Both the position numbers and the translations under genes were made by a program. Of a DNA stretch of 64,000 nucleotides, positions 10,341 through 18,840 are shown piece by piece. The stretch lies in assembly GCF_006716815.1 (NCBI RefSeq), contig NZ_VFPS01000001.1:372001-436000 (forward strand), written 5' to 3'. The notes beneath the pieces were generated by a model, which worked only from the letters and a program-made list of their open reading frames with translations, was not told the origin of the DNA and did no database searches. The DNA comes from Microbacterium lacticum (GTDB taxonomy: Bacteria > Actinomycetota > Actinomycetes > Actinomycetales > Microbacteriaceae). How positions within the stretch are numbered: the first letter of the stretch is position 1; each line of letters opens with the position of its first letter.

Positions 10341-11162
10341 TCACGCGTCGCGGGTGCGCAGCGCCGCCCACGCGCCGAGGAGCAGCGCCGCCGGCCACGC
10401 CGCGAGCGTGAGGATGCCCCGCAGCACGTCGTCGCCCGCCGGTGTCGTCGCCATCTGCGCCGCCGCCATCGGCAGATACTGGCCGAGGTCGACGATCCAC
10501 TGCCAGCTCTCGCCGGCGAAGACGAACATGTTCGTGACGATCGGCAGCACGAACAGCACGCCGACGGTCGCCGCGATCGCGCCGGCGCCGTTGCGGATCA
10601 GGAAGCCGAAGCCCACGCCGATGAGCGCGAACATCGCCATCGCGAAGACGCCCGCCGCGAGCGGAGTCCACGACTGCGCCGGGTCGGACCAGTCGATGCC
10701 GGCGCTGCCGAGGATCGGGGCGGTGAGCAGGATCGCGACGAGGTAGGTGAGCGCGGTCGCGAGCGCCATCACGACGCCGACGACGATCGCCTTCGCGGCG
10801 AGCACGGCGCCGCGATGCGGCTCGGCGGTGAACGTCGAGCGGATCATGCCGGTGGAGTACTCGCCGGTGACCGCGATCGCGCCGAGGATTCCGGCGACGA
10901 GCATCGTGAACTGCATCGGCATGACGATCGTCATGACGGGCGACAGGCCGCCGCCGAAGTCGCGGGCGGCCGAGGCCATCATCAGCGAGATCGCGAGCGA
11001 GAGCGCCACGGTGACGGCGAGCGACCACCAGGTCGAGCGGAGCGTCAGCAGCTTGATCCACTCGCTGCGCACCACCCGGCCGAACGAGAGCCGGTAGGGG
11101 GAGGCGGGCCGTGCGGGCGCGGGCGCCGCGTCGCGGGTGCCGGCGGGGGCGGCGGTGGTCAT
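10341..11162 (-). CDS. ABC-2 type transporter permease
   Basis: A 273-aa integral membrane subunit of a drug/lipid-type ABC exporter. The motif RVVRSEWIKLLTLRSTWWSL (residues 29-48) is the amphipathic start typical of NatB-like ABC-2 permeases; about six hydrophobic helices follow, including GYSTGMIRST-like TGEYSTGMIRSTF after TM2. The ATG at 11162 overlaps the ATPase stop (ATGA), so the two subunits are coupled. I chose this start because it coincides with the ATPase end and begins the familiar MTTAAPAG..RLSFGRVVRSEW arrangement. The substrate is unknown. Confidence 0.9.
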   Translation of the reverse strand: MTTAAPAGTRDAAPAPARPASPYRLSFGRVVRSEWIKLLTLRSTWWSLAVTVALSLAISLMMASAARDFGGGLSPVMTIVMPMQFTMLVAGILGAIAVTGEYSTGMIRSTFTAEPHRGAVLAAKAIVVGVVMALATALTYLVAILLTAPILGSAGIDWSDPAQSWTPLAAGVFAMAMFALIGVGFGFLIRNGAGAIAATVGVLFVLPIVTNMFVFAGESWQWIVDLGQYLPMAAAQMATTPAGDDVLRGILTLAAWPAALLLGAWAALRTRDA

Positions 11163-12109
11163 GCGATCTCCTTGGTCTTGTACTGCACCGAGCCTTCGGT
11201 GAGGGCGAGGTAGGCCTCTTCGAGCGATCCGGTGCGCGGGGTCAGTTCGTGAAGCGGGATGCCTCGTGCGGCGGCGACATCGCCGATGGCGGCGGCGGGG
11301 AGGCCCACGACCCGCAGGGTGCCGTCGCCGGCGTCCTCGACGGCGACGTCGCCGCCCGCGCCGCCGGCATCCCCGGCGCGTGCCGGGTCGATCGTCGCGA
11401 GCGCGGCGGCCAGGTCGGCGGGTCGGGGCGTACGCACGAGCACCTCGTTCGCCGTCCACGCCGCGACGAGATCGCCGAGCGGTGCATCGGCGAGCACGCG
11501 CCCGCAGCCGAGCACGATCACGTGGTCGGCGGTCTGCGCCATCTCGCTCATGAGGTGGCTGGAGAGGAGCACGGTGCGTCCCTCGCGTGCGAGGTGGCGC
11601 ACGAACTCGCGCACCCACCGCACCCCTTCGGGGTCGAGGCCGTTCACCGGCTCGTCGAGGATGAGGGTCGACGGGTCGCCGAGGAGGGCGGCGGCGATGC
11701 CGAGGCGCTGGCCCATGCCGAGCGAGAACTTGCCGGCGCGCTTGCGGGCCACCGCTTCGAGCCCGGTGAGGGCGATCACCTCGTCGACGCGGCTGTTCGG
11801 GATGCCGTGGGTCGCCGCCATCGCCCGCAGGTGCGCACGGGCGGAGCGGCCGGTGTGCACGGCCTTGGCATCGAGCAGCACGCCCACCTCGGTCAGCGGC
11901 GTGCGGCTCTGCGCGTAGCGCTGGCCGCCGACGGTGACACTGCCGTCGTTCGGGGCATCCAGGCCCACGATCATCCGCATGGTGGTCGACTTCCCGGCGC
12001 CGTTCGGTCCGAGGAAGCCGGTGACGAGCCCCGGTCGCACGGTGAACGAGACGCCGTCGACGGCGGTGGTGGATCCGTATCTCTTGGTGAGGTTCTCGGC
12101 GACGATCAT
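11159..12109 (-). CDS. ABC transporter ATP-binding protein (NatA/CcmA-like)
   Basis: The 316-aa ATPase that drives the adjoining permease. It has Walker A GPNGAGKSTT (about residues 38-47), the signature FSLGMGQRLG, Walker B LILDEPVNGLDP and the H-loop SSHLMSEM. The about 80-residue C-terminal extension after the ATPase core is Ala/Gly-rich. Longer upstream starts are in frame, but ATG at 12109 begins directly with MIVAENLTKRYGS, the usual first strand, and a TAG-containing -10-like box lies just upstream. Location: cytosolic face of the membrane. Confidence 0.9.
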   Translation of the reverse strand: MIVAENLTKRYGSTTAVDGVSFTVRPGLVTGFLGPNGAGKSTTMRMIVGLDAPNDGSVTVGGQRYAQSRTPLTEVGVLLDAKAVHTGRSARAHLRAMAATHGIPNSRVDEVIALTGLEAVARKRAGKFSLGMGQRLGIAAALLGDPSTLILDEPVNGLDPEGVRWVREFVRHLAREGRTVLLSSHLMSEMAQTADHVIVLGCGRVLADAPLGDLVAAWTANEVLVRTPRPADLAAALATIDPARAGDAGGAGGDVAVEDAGDGTLRVVGLPAAAIGDVAAARGIPLHELTPRTGSLEEAYLALTEGSVQYKTKEIA

Positions 12110-12228
12110 GTCTTCTACGCTACGCGAGCGATCCGGGGCCGGCGTCCGGCGGAAGGTGGAGATACGGCGGGCGGGTGTCGTCCGAAAGGATGACACCCGC
12201 CCGTGATCGCTCCGGCGTTAGGGCCGGG

Positions 12229-14781
12229 TCACTGCGCGTCGCGCTGCTGCACCGCGAGGGCCCGCTCGACGCCGGCGAGGTTCTCGCGCACGAGGCGGCG
12301 AAGCGCCGCGGGGGCGTCGGAGTGCTCGGCGAGCCAGGCCCGGGTCGCGTCGCGCAGCGCGACGTTCGCGAGCGGCGCCGGGTACAGCCCGATGATCAGG
12401 TACTCGGCGATGTGGTACGTGCGGCTGTCCCAGATCGGCAGCAGCATGTCGAAGTACGGCGCGACGAACGCCTCGAGCGCGTCGACGCCGGCGGGGTGCA
12501 CGAACCCGGCCGAGGCGGCGCGCACGACGGTGTTCGGCAGGTCGGCGGTGTCGATGAGCGAGGCCCACGCGGCGCGCTTGGATGCCTCGTCGGGGAGGGC
12601 CGCCTTGGCCTGCGCCGCGAACTCGCCGCCCTTCGCCGTGTTGTCGGCGGCGAGGGCAGCGTCGATGTCGGCGGCCGTGACGAGCCCGCCCGCGGCGAGC
12701 GAGACCAGCAGCGCCCACGACAGGTCGGCGTCGATCTCGAGTCCGGCGAGGGTCGTGTCGCCGTCCCGGAGCGCGCGCACCTGCTCCCACTGCGCGGGAG
12801 TGGCCGCGGCGCTCGCGAAGCCCGTCACGAACTGCAGCTGGCTGTCGCTGCCCGCCTCCGCGGCCTGGGCGAGCGCCCACAGCCCGTCGGCGACCTTCTC
12901 GCGCGTTGCGGCGCGCTCGGCCGGGTCGACATAGGAGTTCGCGGCGAGCTGCAGCTGGCCGAGGGTGGTGCGGACGGTCGTCGACTCGGTCTCGGCGCCG
13001 ATGTTGCGGAGCACCAGGTCGACGTAGTCGGATGCCGAGGCCTCCGCATCGCGGGTCTGATCCCACGCGGCGCCCCAGACGAGCGAGCGGGCGAGCGGGT
13101 CGGCGATGCCGCCGAGGTGCGCGATCGCCGTCTCGAGCGAGCGCGCGTCGAGGCGGATCTTCGCGTAGGCGAGGTCCTCGTCGTTCAGCAGCACGAGGTC
13201 GGGCTGGGCGAGGCCGGTGAGCTCGGGGACCTCGGTGAGGTCGCCGTCGACGTCGAGCTCCACGTGGTGCGTGCGCACGAGCGCGTCACCGTCGAGCGTG
13301 TAGAAGCCGACACCGAGGCGGTGCGGGCGGATCGTCGGGTAGTCGGCGGGCGCCGTCTGCACGATCGCGAAGCGGGTGATGGTGCCCGAGGCATCCGTCT
13401 TCAGCTCCGGGGCGAGCGTGTTGACGCCCGCCGTCTCGAGCCACTTCTGCGACCACGACGACAGGTCACGACCGCTCGTGGTCTCGAGCTCGGTGAGGAG
13501 GTCAGCGAGCTCGGTGTTGCCGAAGGCGTGCTTCTGGAAGTACGCGCCGACGCCGGCGAAGAACTCGTCGATGCCGACCCAGGAGGTCAGCTGCTTGAGC
13601 ACCGAACCGCCCTTGGCGTAGGTGATGCCGTCGAAGTTCACCTCGACGTCATGGAGGTCGTTGATCTCCGCGACGACCGGGTGCGTCGAGGGCAGCTGGT
13701 CCTGGCGGTACGCCCAGGTCTTCTCCATCGCGTTGAAGGTCGTCCACGCGCCGGTCCACTCCGTGGCCTCGGCGGTCGCGATGGTCGAGGCCCACTCGGC
13801 GAACGACTCGTTCAGCCAGAGGTCGTTCCACCACTTCATGGTGACGAGGTCGCCGAACCACATGTGCGCGAGCTCGTGCAGGATCGTGACGACGCGGCGC
13901 TCCTTGACGGCGTCGGTCACCTTCGAGCGGAAGACGTAGGTCTCGGTGAACGTCACCGCGCCCGCGTTCTCCATCGCGCCCGCGTTGAACTCGGGGACGA
14001 ACAGCTGGTCGTACTTCGCGAACGGGTACGGGTAGCCGAACTTCTCCTCGTAGTACGCGAACCCCTCGCGGGTCTTGTCGAAGATGTAGTCGGCGTCGAG
14101 GTGGTGCCAGAGGCTCTTGCGGCCGTAGACCCCGAGCGGGATGGTGCGGCCGGAGGCGCTCTGCAGCTCCGAGAGCGTCGACTCATACGGGCCCGCGACG
14201 ATCGCGGTGATGTACGAGGAGATGCGCGGGGTGGGCTCGAACGTCCACGTCGCCGCGGCCTCGGCGCCTTCGGCCGGCACGGGCTCGGGCGTAGGGGAGT
14301 TGGAGATGACCTTCCACGCCGCGGGCGCGGTGATCGTGAACTGGAAGGTCGCCTTCAGGTCGGGCTGCTCGAACACCGCGAACACGCGGCGCGAGTCGGG
14401 CACCTCGAACTGCGAGTAGAGGTACACCTCGCCGTCGACGGGGTCGACGAAGCGATGCAGACCCTCGCCGGTGTTCGTGTAGAGGCAGTCGGCGTCGACG
14501 ACGAGCTCGTTCTCGGCGGCGAGGCCGTCGAGCGCGATGCGCGAGTCGGCGAAGGCGGCGGCCGGGTCGATCGCCACGCCGTTCAGCGTGATCTCGCGGA
14601 CGTCCCGCGCGATCAGGTCGATGAAGGTCGACGCGCCCTCGGTGGCGGTGAAGCGCACGACGGTGCGCGAGCGGAACACGTCGGGGCCCGTCGTCAGGTC
14701 GAGCTCGACGGCGTAGCTGTCGGTCGAGACGAGCGCGCGGCGGTCCTGCGCTTCGAGGCGGGTGAGGTTCTGTCCAGGCAC
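12229..14781 (-). CDS. pepN: Aminopeptidase N (M1 zinc metallopeptidase)
   Basis: An 850-aa cytosolic M1 aminopeptidase that removes N-terminal residues from peptides. The substrate-recognition motif GAMEN sits in FNAGAMENAGAVTF at about residue 266, and the zinc site HELAH at about 302 with the second Glu in LNESFAEW about 20 residues later. The ERAP1-like C-terminal helical domain is complete, and the length matches actinobacterial PepN. The start is GTG at 14781 with GGGAG 7 bases upstream. It is transcribed alone, downstream of sulP in the same direction. Confidence 0.95.
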   Translation of the reverse strand: MPGQNLTRLEAQDRRALVSTDSYAVELDLTTGPDVFRSRTVVRFTATEGASTFIDLIARDVREITLNGVAIDPAAAFADSRIALDGLAAENELVVDADCLYTNTGEGLHRFVDPVDGEVYLYSQFEVPDSRRVFAVFEQPDLKATFQFTITAPAAWKVISNSPTPEPVPAEGAEAAATWTFEPTPRISSYITAIVAGPYESTLSELQSASGRTIPLGVYGRKSLWHHLDADYIFDKTREGFAYYEEKFGYPYPFAKYDQLFVPEFNAGAMENAGAVTFTETYVFRSKVTDAVKERRVVTILHELAHMWFGDLVTMKWWNDLWLNESFAEWASTIATAEATEWTGAWTTFNAMEKTWAYRQDQLPSTHPVVAEINDLHDVEVNFDGITYAKGGSVLKQLTSWVGIDEFFAGVGAYFQKHAFGNTELADLLTELETTSGRDLSSWSQKWLETAGVNTLAPELKTDASGTITRFAIVQTAPADYPTIRPHRLGVGFYTLDGDALVRTHHVELDVDGDLTEVPELTGLAQPDLVLLNDEDLAYAKIRLDARSLETAIAHLGGIADPLARSLVWGAAWDQTRDAEASASDYVDLVLRNIGAETESTTVRTTLGQLQLAANSYVDPAERAATREKVADGLWALAQAAEAGSDSQLQFVTGFASAAATPAQWEQVRALRDGDTTLAGLEIDADLSWALLVSLAAGGLVTAADIDAALAADNTAKGGEFAAQAKAALPDEASKRAAWASLIDTADLPNTVVRAASAGFVHPAGVDALEAFVAPYFDMLLPIWDSRTYHIAEYLIIGLYPAPLANVALRDATRAWLAEHSDAPAALRRLVRENLAGVERALAVQQRDAQ

Positions 14782-14853
14782 TGCGTTGCTCCCAAGGGTG
14801 AAGGTGGGATGCCGCGGACCGGCGCTGCTGGCGCCGACGGCAACTTGTCAAGC

Positions 14854-16686
14854 CTACGGCGTCGGGCCGCTCCGCTCACGTCTGACGTGATCACGCGCGT
14901 GCCCGATCGCCGTGGGCAGGTCGTCGAAGAGGTGCTTGTGGTGGCGGAGGGCGCCGAGCACGCCGACGGTGCGGAAGAGGTCTTCGTGACGCGGTTGGAT
15001 GCCTTTGATCAAGACCGTGACCCCACGGGCCTCGAGCGCCTGGACGATGTCGCCCAGCATCCGTGCGCCCGTCGCGTCGACGAGCTCGAGCTGACTCATC
15101 CGCAGCACCACCACCGACACCCCGCTGATCGCGCGGATCTCGTCGAAGATGCGATCGGCCGCGGTGAAGACGAGCGGGCCGTCGAGGCGCAGGATCGCGA
15201 TGCGCTCGTCGCCCTCTGCCGCGCCGTCGTGGCGGAGCCCGTCGGGCGCGTCGTCGTCCGCTGCCGGGCTCGGCACGACGTGCGGCGCGTCGACGCTCTC
15301 GCGGTGCACCGACGACGAGCGCGACAGGCTCCGCAGGGCGACGACCCCGGCGAGCACGACGCCGATCACGACGGCGACGATGAGGTCGAACGACACCGTG
15401 ACGACCGCCGTCACGACGAAGGCCAGCGCGTCGGCGCGGGTGGAGCGCAGGATCGCGCGCACCGTGCCGAGGTGCACCATGCGCACCGCGGTGACCATGA
15501 GCACCCCGGCGAGGGCGGCGAGCGGGATCGTGCCGACCGGACCCGCGGCGACGAGCACCACGGCGAGCAGCACGACGGAGTGGAAGATCGCGGCGATCCG
15601 TGAGCGGCCGCCGGAGCGCACGTTGACCGCCGTGCGCGCGATCGCCCCGGTCGCGGGCATCCCGCCGAACAGCGCGGAGCCGATCGAGGCGACGCCCTGC
15701 CCGACGAGCTCGCGGTCGGGATCGAACGTCCCGGTGTCGGCCATCGACGCGGCCACGCGCCCGGAGAGCAGCGACTCGATCGCCGCGAGGGCGGCGACCG
15801 TGACGGCGGGGGTGAGCAGGGAACCCAGGAGCGCCGGATCGAGGGCGGGGATGCTCGGCGCCGGCAGTCCGCTCGGGAGGGCGCCGATGCGGGTGAGCGG
15901 GTTCGGGATCACGAGGGCGAGCACGCTGACCAGGACGATGCCCACGAGCGAGCCCGGGATCGCGGCGTGCACGCGCGGGGCGAGCAGCATGCACGCCGCC
16001 ACGACGAGCGCCGCCCCGAGCGACCAGGCGAGGTAGCCGGGATCGGCCGCGACGATCGACTGCATCGCGGCGACGACCGCCTGGGAGCTGTGCCCGGGTG
16101 TCGGCGTCGCGGCGGTGAGCTGCGGCACCTGCTGCAGGAAGATGATGACGGCGATGCCGAGGGTGAACCCCTCGATGACCGGCCACGGGATGAACGAGAC
16201 GGCCCGGCCGAGCTTGAGCACGCCCGCCGCAAGCACGATCACCCCGGCGAGGAGCGTCACGACGACGACGGCGCCCGCACCGTGGCTCGCCACGATCGGC
16301 GCGAGCACCACGACCATCGCGCCGGTCGGCCCCGACACCTGCACGTTCGACCCGCCGAAGACGGCGGCGAGCACGCCCGCCACGATCGCGGTGACGAGGC
16401 CCGCCTCGGCGGGAAGCCCGGCGCTCACGCCGAAGCCGAGTGCGAGGGGGAGGGCGACGATGCCGACGGTGAGCCCCGCGAGCAGGTCGGCGCGCCACCC
16501 GCCCGCGAGCGGCCGTGGCGCCGCAGCGGAGATCGGCACAGCAGCGGATGCCTGGGCACCAGGCATCCGCTGCTGTGCTGATCTCCGCGGACGTGCGCGC
16601 GATCCGCGACCGCGGTAGTCGGCGGCGGAGGGGAGGAGCGCGCGCACGGAGCCCGTCACGCGGTCGCCCGCGCTGCGCCCGGTCAT
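14854..16686 (-). CDS. SulP family inorganic anion transporter with STAS domain
   Basis: A 610-aa secondary transporter of the SulP/SLC26 family (sulfate, bicarbonate or another anion). The family entry motif DLLAGLTVGIVALPLALGFG is at about residues 66-85; a further ten or so helices follow, including SGPTGAMVVVLAP and the ESLLSGRVAASM/DRELVGQGVASIGSALFGGMPATGAIARTAVN block. Residues about 490-590 form a STAS domain (ILRLDGPLVFTAADRIFDEI...LVDATGARML). The ATG at 16686 overlaps the ArsR stop (ATGA). The first about 60 residues are atypical, and a 30-bp hairpin lies in them; ATG at 16566, inside that hairpin, is an alternative start. Probably controlled by the adjacent ArsR protein. Confidence 0.9.
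   Translation of the reverse strand: MTGRSAGDRVTGSVRALLPSAADYRGRGSRARPRRSAQQRMPGAQASAAVPISAAAPRPLAGGWRADLLAGLTVGIVALPLALGFGVSAGLPAEAGLVTAIVAGVLAAVFGGSNVQVSGPTGAMVVVLAPIVASHGAGAVVVVTLLAGVIVLAAGVLKLGRAVSFIPWPVIEGFTLGIAVIIFLQQVPQLTAATPTPGHSSQAVVAAMQSIVAADPGYLAWSLGAALVVAACMLLAPRVHAAIPGSLVGIVLVSVLALVIPNPLTRIGALPSGLPAPSIPALDPALLGSLLTPAVTVAALAAIESLLSGRVAASMADTGTFDPDRELVGQGVASIGSALFGGMPATGAIARTAVNVRSGGRSRIAAIFHSVVLLAVVLVAAGPVGTIPLAALAGVLMVTAVRMVHLGTVRAILRSTRADALAFVVTAVVTVSFDLIVAVVIGVVLAGVVALRSLSRSSSVHRESVDAPHVVPSPAADDDAPDGLRHDGAAEGDERIAILRLDGPLVFTAADRIFDEIRAISGVSVVVLRMSQLELVDATGARMLGDIVQALEARGVTVLIKGIQPRHEDLFRTVGVLGALRHHKHLFDDLPTAIGHARDHVRRERSGPTP
16526..16588. other. 30-bp near-perfect hairpin inside the 5' part of sulP
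   Basis: Arms 16526-16555 and 16559-16588 pair at 29 of 30 positions, with one G-T pair and a 3-base loop. The arms carry GGATGCC and its complement. It looks like the intergenic terminators of this genome (21069, 24267), but here it lies 95 bases after the arsR stop, within the sulP frame. Confidence 0.8.
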
Positions 16687-17126
16687 GCCCGTACGGCCGG
16701 GGATGCGGCGTCAGGCGCCGCGGCGGCAGGTGCGGCTGCGGCGACGGACGGGAGGTCGGTGTCGGCGAGGCCGGGGAGCGCCGGCAGGGCGCGGGCGTCG
16801 TCGAGCCGGTCGCCGTCCTCGGCGAGCATGCCGAGCAGCAGTTCGCGGGCGGCGGTGAGCAGCCTCGCGACCCGCGGGTCGGCGAGGCGGTAGTAGACGT
16901 GGCTGGCGCGGCGCTCCGACACGACGAGCCGGTGCCGGCGCAGGACGGACAGGTGCTGGGAGAGGTGCGAGGCCTCGAGCCCGGTCTCGCTCTGCAGCTC
17001 CGCGACGCTGACCTCGCTCTGGCCGGCAAGGAGCTCGAGGATGCGAATGCGGAACGGGTGCGCGAGCCCCTTGAACAGGTTCGCCTTCACCTCGTAGAGC
17101 GGGCGCTCGGCGTGACTTAGTGGCAT
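16683..17126 (-). CDS. ArsR-family winged-helix regulator
   Basis: A 147-aa repressor-type regulator. The winged helix covers about residues 13-95: FKGLAHPFRIRILELLAGQ, then VSVAELQSETGLEASHLSQHLSVLRRHRLV (helix-turn-helix) and SERRASHVYYRLADPRV (wing). It lacks the ELCV(C)D metal box of arsenic sensors, so the ligand is unknown; many such proteins next to SulP genes respond to metals or sulfur state. The C-terminus is an Ala/Pro-rich tail. ATG at 17126 is preferred to a TTG start at 17147, because a TATGAT -10 box sits just before it. It is upstream of, and coupled to, sulP. Confidence 0.88.
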   Translation of the reverse strand: MPLSHAERPLYEVKANLFKGLAHPFRIRILELLAGQSEVSVAELQSETGLEASHLSQHLSVLRRHRLVVSERRASHVYYRLADPRVARLLTAARELLLGMLAEDGDRLDDARALPALPGLADTDLPSVAAAAPAAAAPDAASPAVRA

Positions 17127-17141
17127 GATGAAAGCATCATA
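17125..17141 (-). promoter_or_regulatory. Promoter and operator-like dyad of arsR-sulP
   Basis: ATGATG-AAAG-CATCAT (17125-17140) is a perfect 6-4-6 dyad. It overlaps both a TATGAT -10 box on the minus strand (17136-17141) and the arsR start codon. An ArsR dimer bound here would block transcription directly, so autoregulation is likely. Confidence 0.5.
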
Positions 17142-17172
17142 TCGCAACGCATCCGGAGCGCATCGCGCTCCC

Positions 17173-17178
17173 TAGGAT
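17173..17178 (+). promoter_or_regulatory. -10 box of rpiB
   Basis: TAGGAT lies 6 bases before the rpiB ATG, without a ribosome site between; the layout is leaderless. It is divergent from the arsR promoter, about 30 bases away. Confidence 0.45.
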
Positions 17179-17184
17179 GGGTGC

Positions 17185-17745
17185 ATGCGCATCCACATCG
17201 CGACCGATCACGCGGGCCTCGAGTTCTCGACGCAGCTGCAGCATCACCTCGCCGAACGCGGCCACGACATCGTGGACCACGGTCCGCTCGAGTACGACCC
17301 GCTCGACGACTACCCGGCGTTCTGCATCCGTGCCGCCCAAGCCGTCATCGCCGATCAGTCCGCCGGTGTTCCCGCCCTCGGGATCGTGTTCGGTGGTTCC
17401 GGCAACGGCGAGCAGATCGCCGCGAACAAGGTGCGGGGCATCCGTGCCGCGCTCGTCTGGAGCCTCGCCATCGCCGAGCTCGCGCGTGAGCACAACGACG
17501 CGAACGTCATCTCGATCGGCGCCCGCCAGCACACCGTCGACGAGGCGATCGGCTTCATCGACCGCTTCATCGCCACGCCCTTCTCGGGTGAGGAGCGCCA
17601 CGCGCGCCGCATCGCACAGCTCGCGGCGTTCGAGACCTACGGCACCCTCGAGCCCGACCCGCGTGCCGGTCTCGGGACGGACGGCGTGGCGGATGCCCCG
17701 CACGGCGGCGAGTCCGTCGACGCCTTCGATCCCGAAGCCGGCTGA
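17185..17745 (+). CDS. rpiB: Ribose-5-phosphate isomerase B
   Basis: A 186-aa RpiB that interconverts ribose-5-phosphate and ribulose-5-phosphate in the pentose phosphate pathway. The N-terminus MRIHIATDHAGLEF and the phosphate/active-site loop GGSGNGEQIAANK are typical. The Glu of NGEQ takes the place of the catalytic Cys of E. coli RpiB, as in mycobacterial RpiB. About 25 residues at the C-terminus are an extension. The stop overlaps the next start (TGATG). Confidence 0.94.
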   Translation: MRIHIATDHAGLEFSTQLQHHLAERGHDIVDHGPLEYDPLDDYPAFCIRAAQAVIADQSAGVPALGIVFGGSGNGEQIAANKVRGIRAALVWSLAIAELAREHNDANVISIGARQHTVDEAIGFIDRFIATPFSGEERHARRIAQLAAFETYGTLEPDPRAGLGTDGVADAPHGGESVDAFDPEAG

Positions 17746-18779
17746 TGCCCGAGGGTCACTCCGTCCACCGGATCGCGCGCCAGTTCGACCGCAACTACGT
17801 CGGCCGGGTCGTCGCCGCGTCGAGCCCGCAGGGGCGCTTCGCGGAGGGCGCGGCCCTGCTCGACGGCCGCGAGGCGGTGTCGGTGCGCGCCGTCGGCAAG
17901 CAGATGTTCCTCGCGTTCGACGGCGATCTGTGGTTGCGGGTGCACCTCGGCATGTACGGCGCGTGGGACTTCGCGGGGGAGATCCTCGTCGACCCGACCA
18001 TCGCGTCCGCGAACGGCCGGATGGGCCAGACGAACCAGCGCGGCACCGATCTCGTGGATTCGGACCTCGACGGGGACGCTCCCGTGCTCGATGCCGCCGG
18101 CGAGAACTCGCTGACCTCCATCGGAGCGCCCCGCCGTGCACGCGTGCACGTGCGGATGAGCGAGCAGACCCGCGGGCTCGACGCACCCGGTGACCACGAC
18201 GACGCCGACGAGTGGCCGCCGCCCGTCGTCGGACAGGTGCGGCTGCGGCTCATGACCGACATCACCTGCGCCGACCTCCGCGGCCCCACGGCGTGCGAGC
18301 TGCAGACCCCCGACGAGGTGCAGGCGACGATCGCGAAGCTCGGGCCCGATCCGCTCGTCGACGACCCGGTCGCGGGCGAGGAGCGCTTCACCGAGGTCGT
18401 GCGCCGCAAGCCGACGCCGATCGGGCTGCTGCTGATGGACCAGTCGGTCGTCAGCGGCATCGGCAACGTGTACCGGGCGGAGCTCCTCTACCGCGCGCTC
18501 CTCGACCCGCACACCCCCGGCAAGCTGGTTCCCGAAGAGGTCGTCCGCAGCATCTGGCGCGACTGGTCGCGCCTGCTCGTGATCGGCGTCGAGACCGGCC
18601 AGATGATGACGATGGACGACCTCGACCCCGAGGCCTACCGCCGTGCCATGGCGCACCGCGACGACCGGCACTGGGTGTACCACCGCGCCGGGCTGCCGTG
18701 CCGTGTCTGCGGCACCGAGATCGTGCTCGAAGAGATGGGCGCCCGTAAGCTCTACTGGTGCCCGTCGTGCCAGAAGTAG
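17745..18779 (+). CDS. Fpg/Nei-family DNA glycosylase/AP lyase
   Basis: A 344-aa bifunctional glycosylase that removes oxidised bases and nicks the strand. The N-terminus MPEGHSVHRIARQF supplies the catalytic Pro2 and Glu3. KQMFLAFDGDLWLRVHLGMYG matches the LxxHLxM region. SVVSGIGNVYRAELLYRA is the helix-two-turn-helix. The C-terminus is a zinc finger CRVC...CPSC. The VHR start and the inserted acidic segment at about residues 100-140 fit the actinobacterial endonuclease VIII-like group more than classical MutM. Coupled to rpiB by a 1-base overlap. Confidence 0.92.
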   Translation: MPEGHSVHRIARQFDRNYVGRVVAASSPQGRFAEGAALLDGREAVSVRAVGKQMFLAFDGDLWLRVHLGMYGAWDFAGEILVDPTIASANGRMGQTNQRGTDLVDSDLDGDAPVLDAAGENSLTSIGAPRRARVHVRMSEQTRGLDAPGDHDDADEWPPPVVGQVRLRLMTDITCADLRGPTACELQTPDEVQATIAKLGPDPLVDDPVAGEERFTEVVRRKPTPIGLLLMDQSVVSGIGNVYRAELLYRALLDPHTPGKLVPEEVVRSIWRDWSRLLVIGVETGQMMTMDDLDPEAYRRAMAHRDDRHWVYHRAGLPCRVCGTEIVLEEMGARKLYWCPSCQK

Positions 18780-18840
18780 ACGAGTCCGGCGTCGGAACCG
18801 CAGGCGCCGTCGGAATCATCGTCAGCTCAGGAGGCGCCGC

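Noticed and set aside
12175..15603. A long plus-strand frame opposite pepN and sulP
   Set aside because: Low-complexity Arg/Val/Glu/Gly composition and no ribosome site; pepN with HELAH and sulP with STAS motifs explain the DNA.
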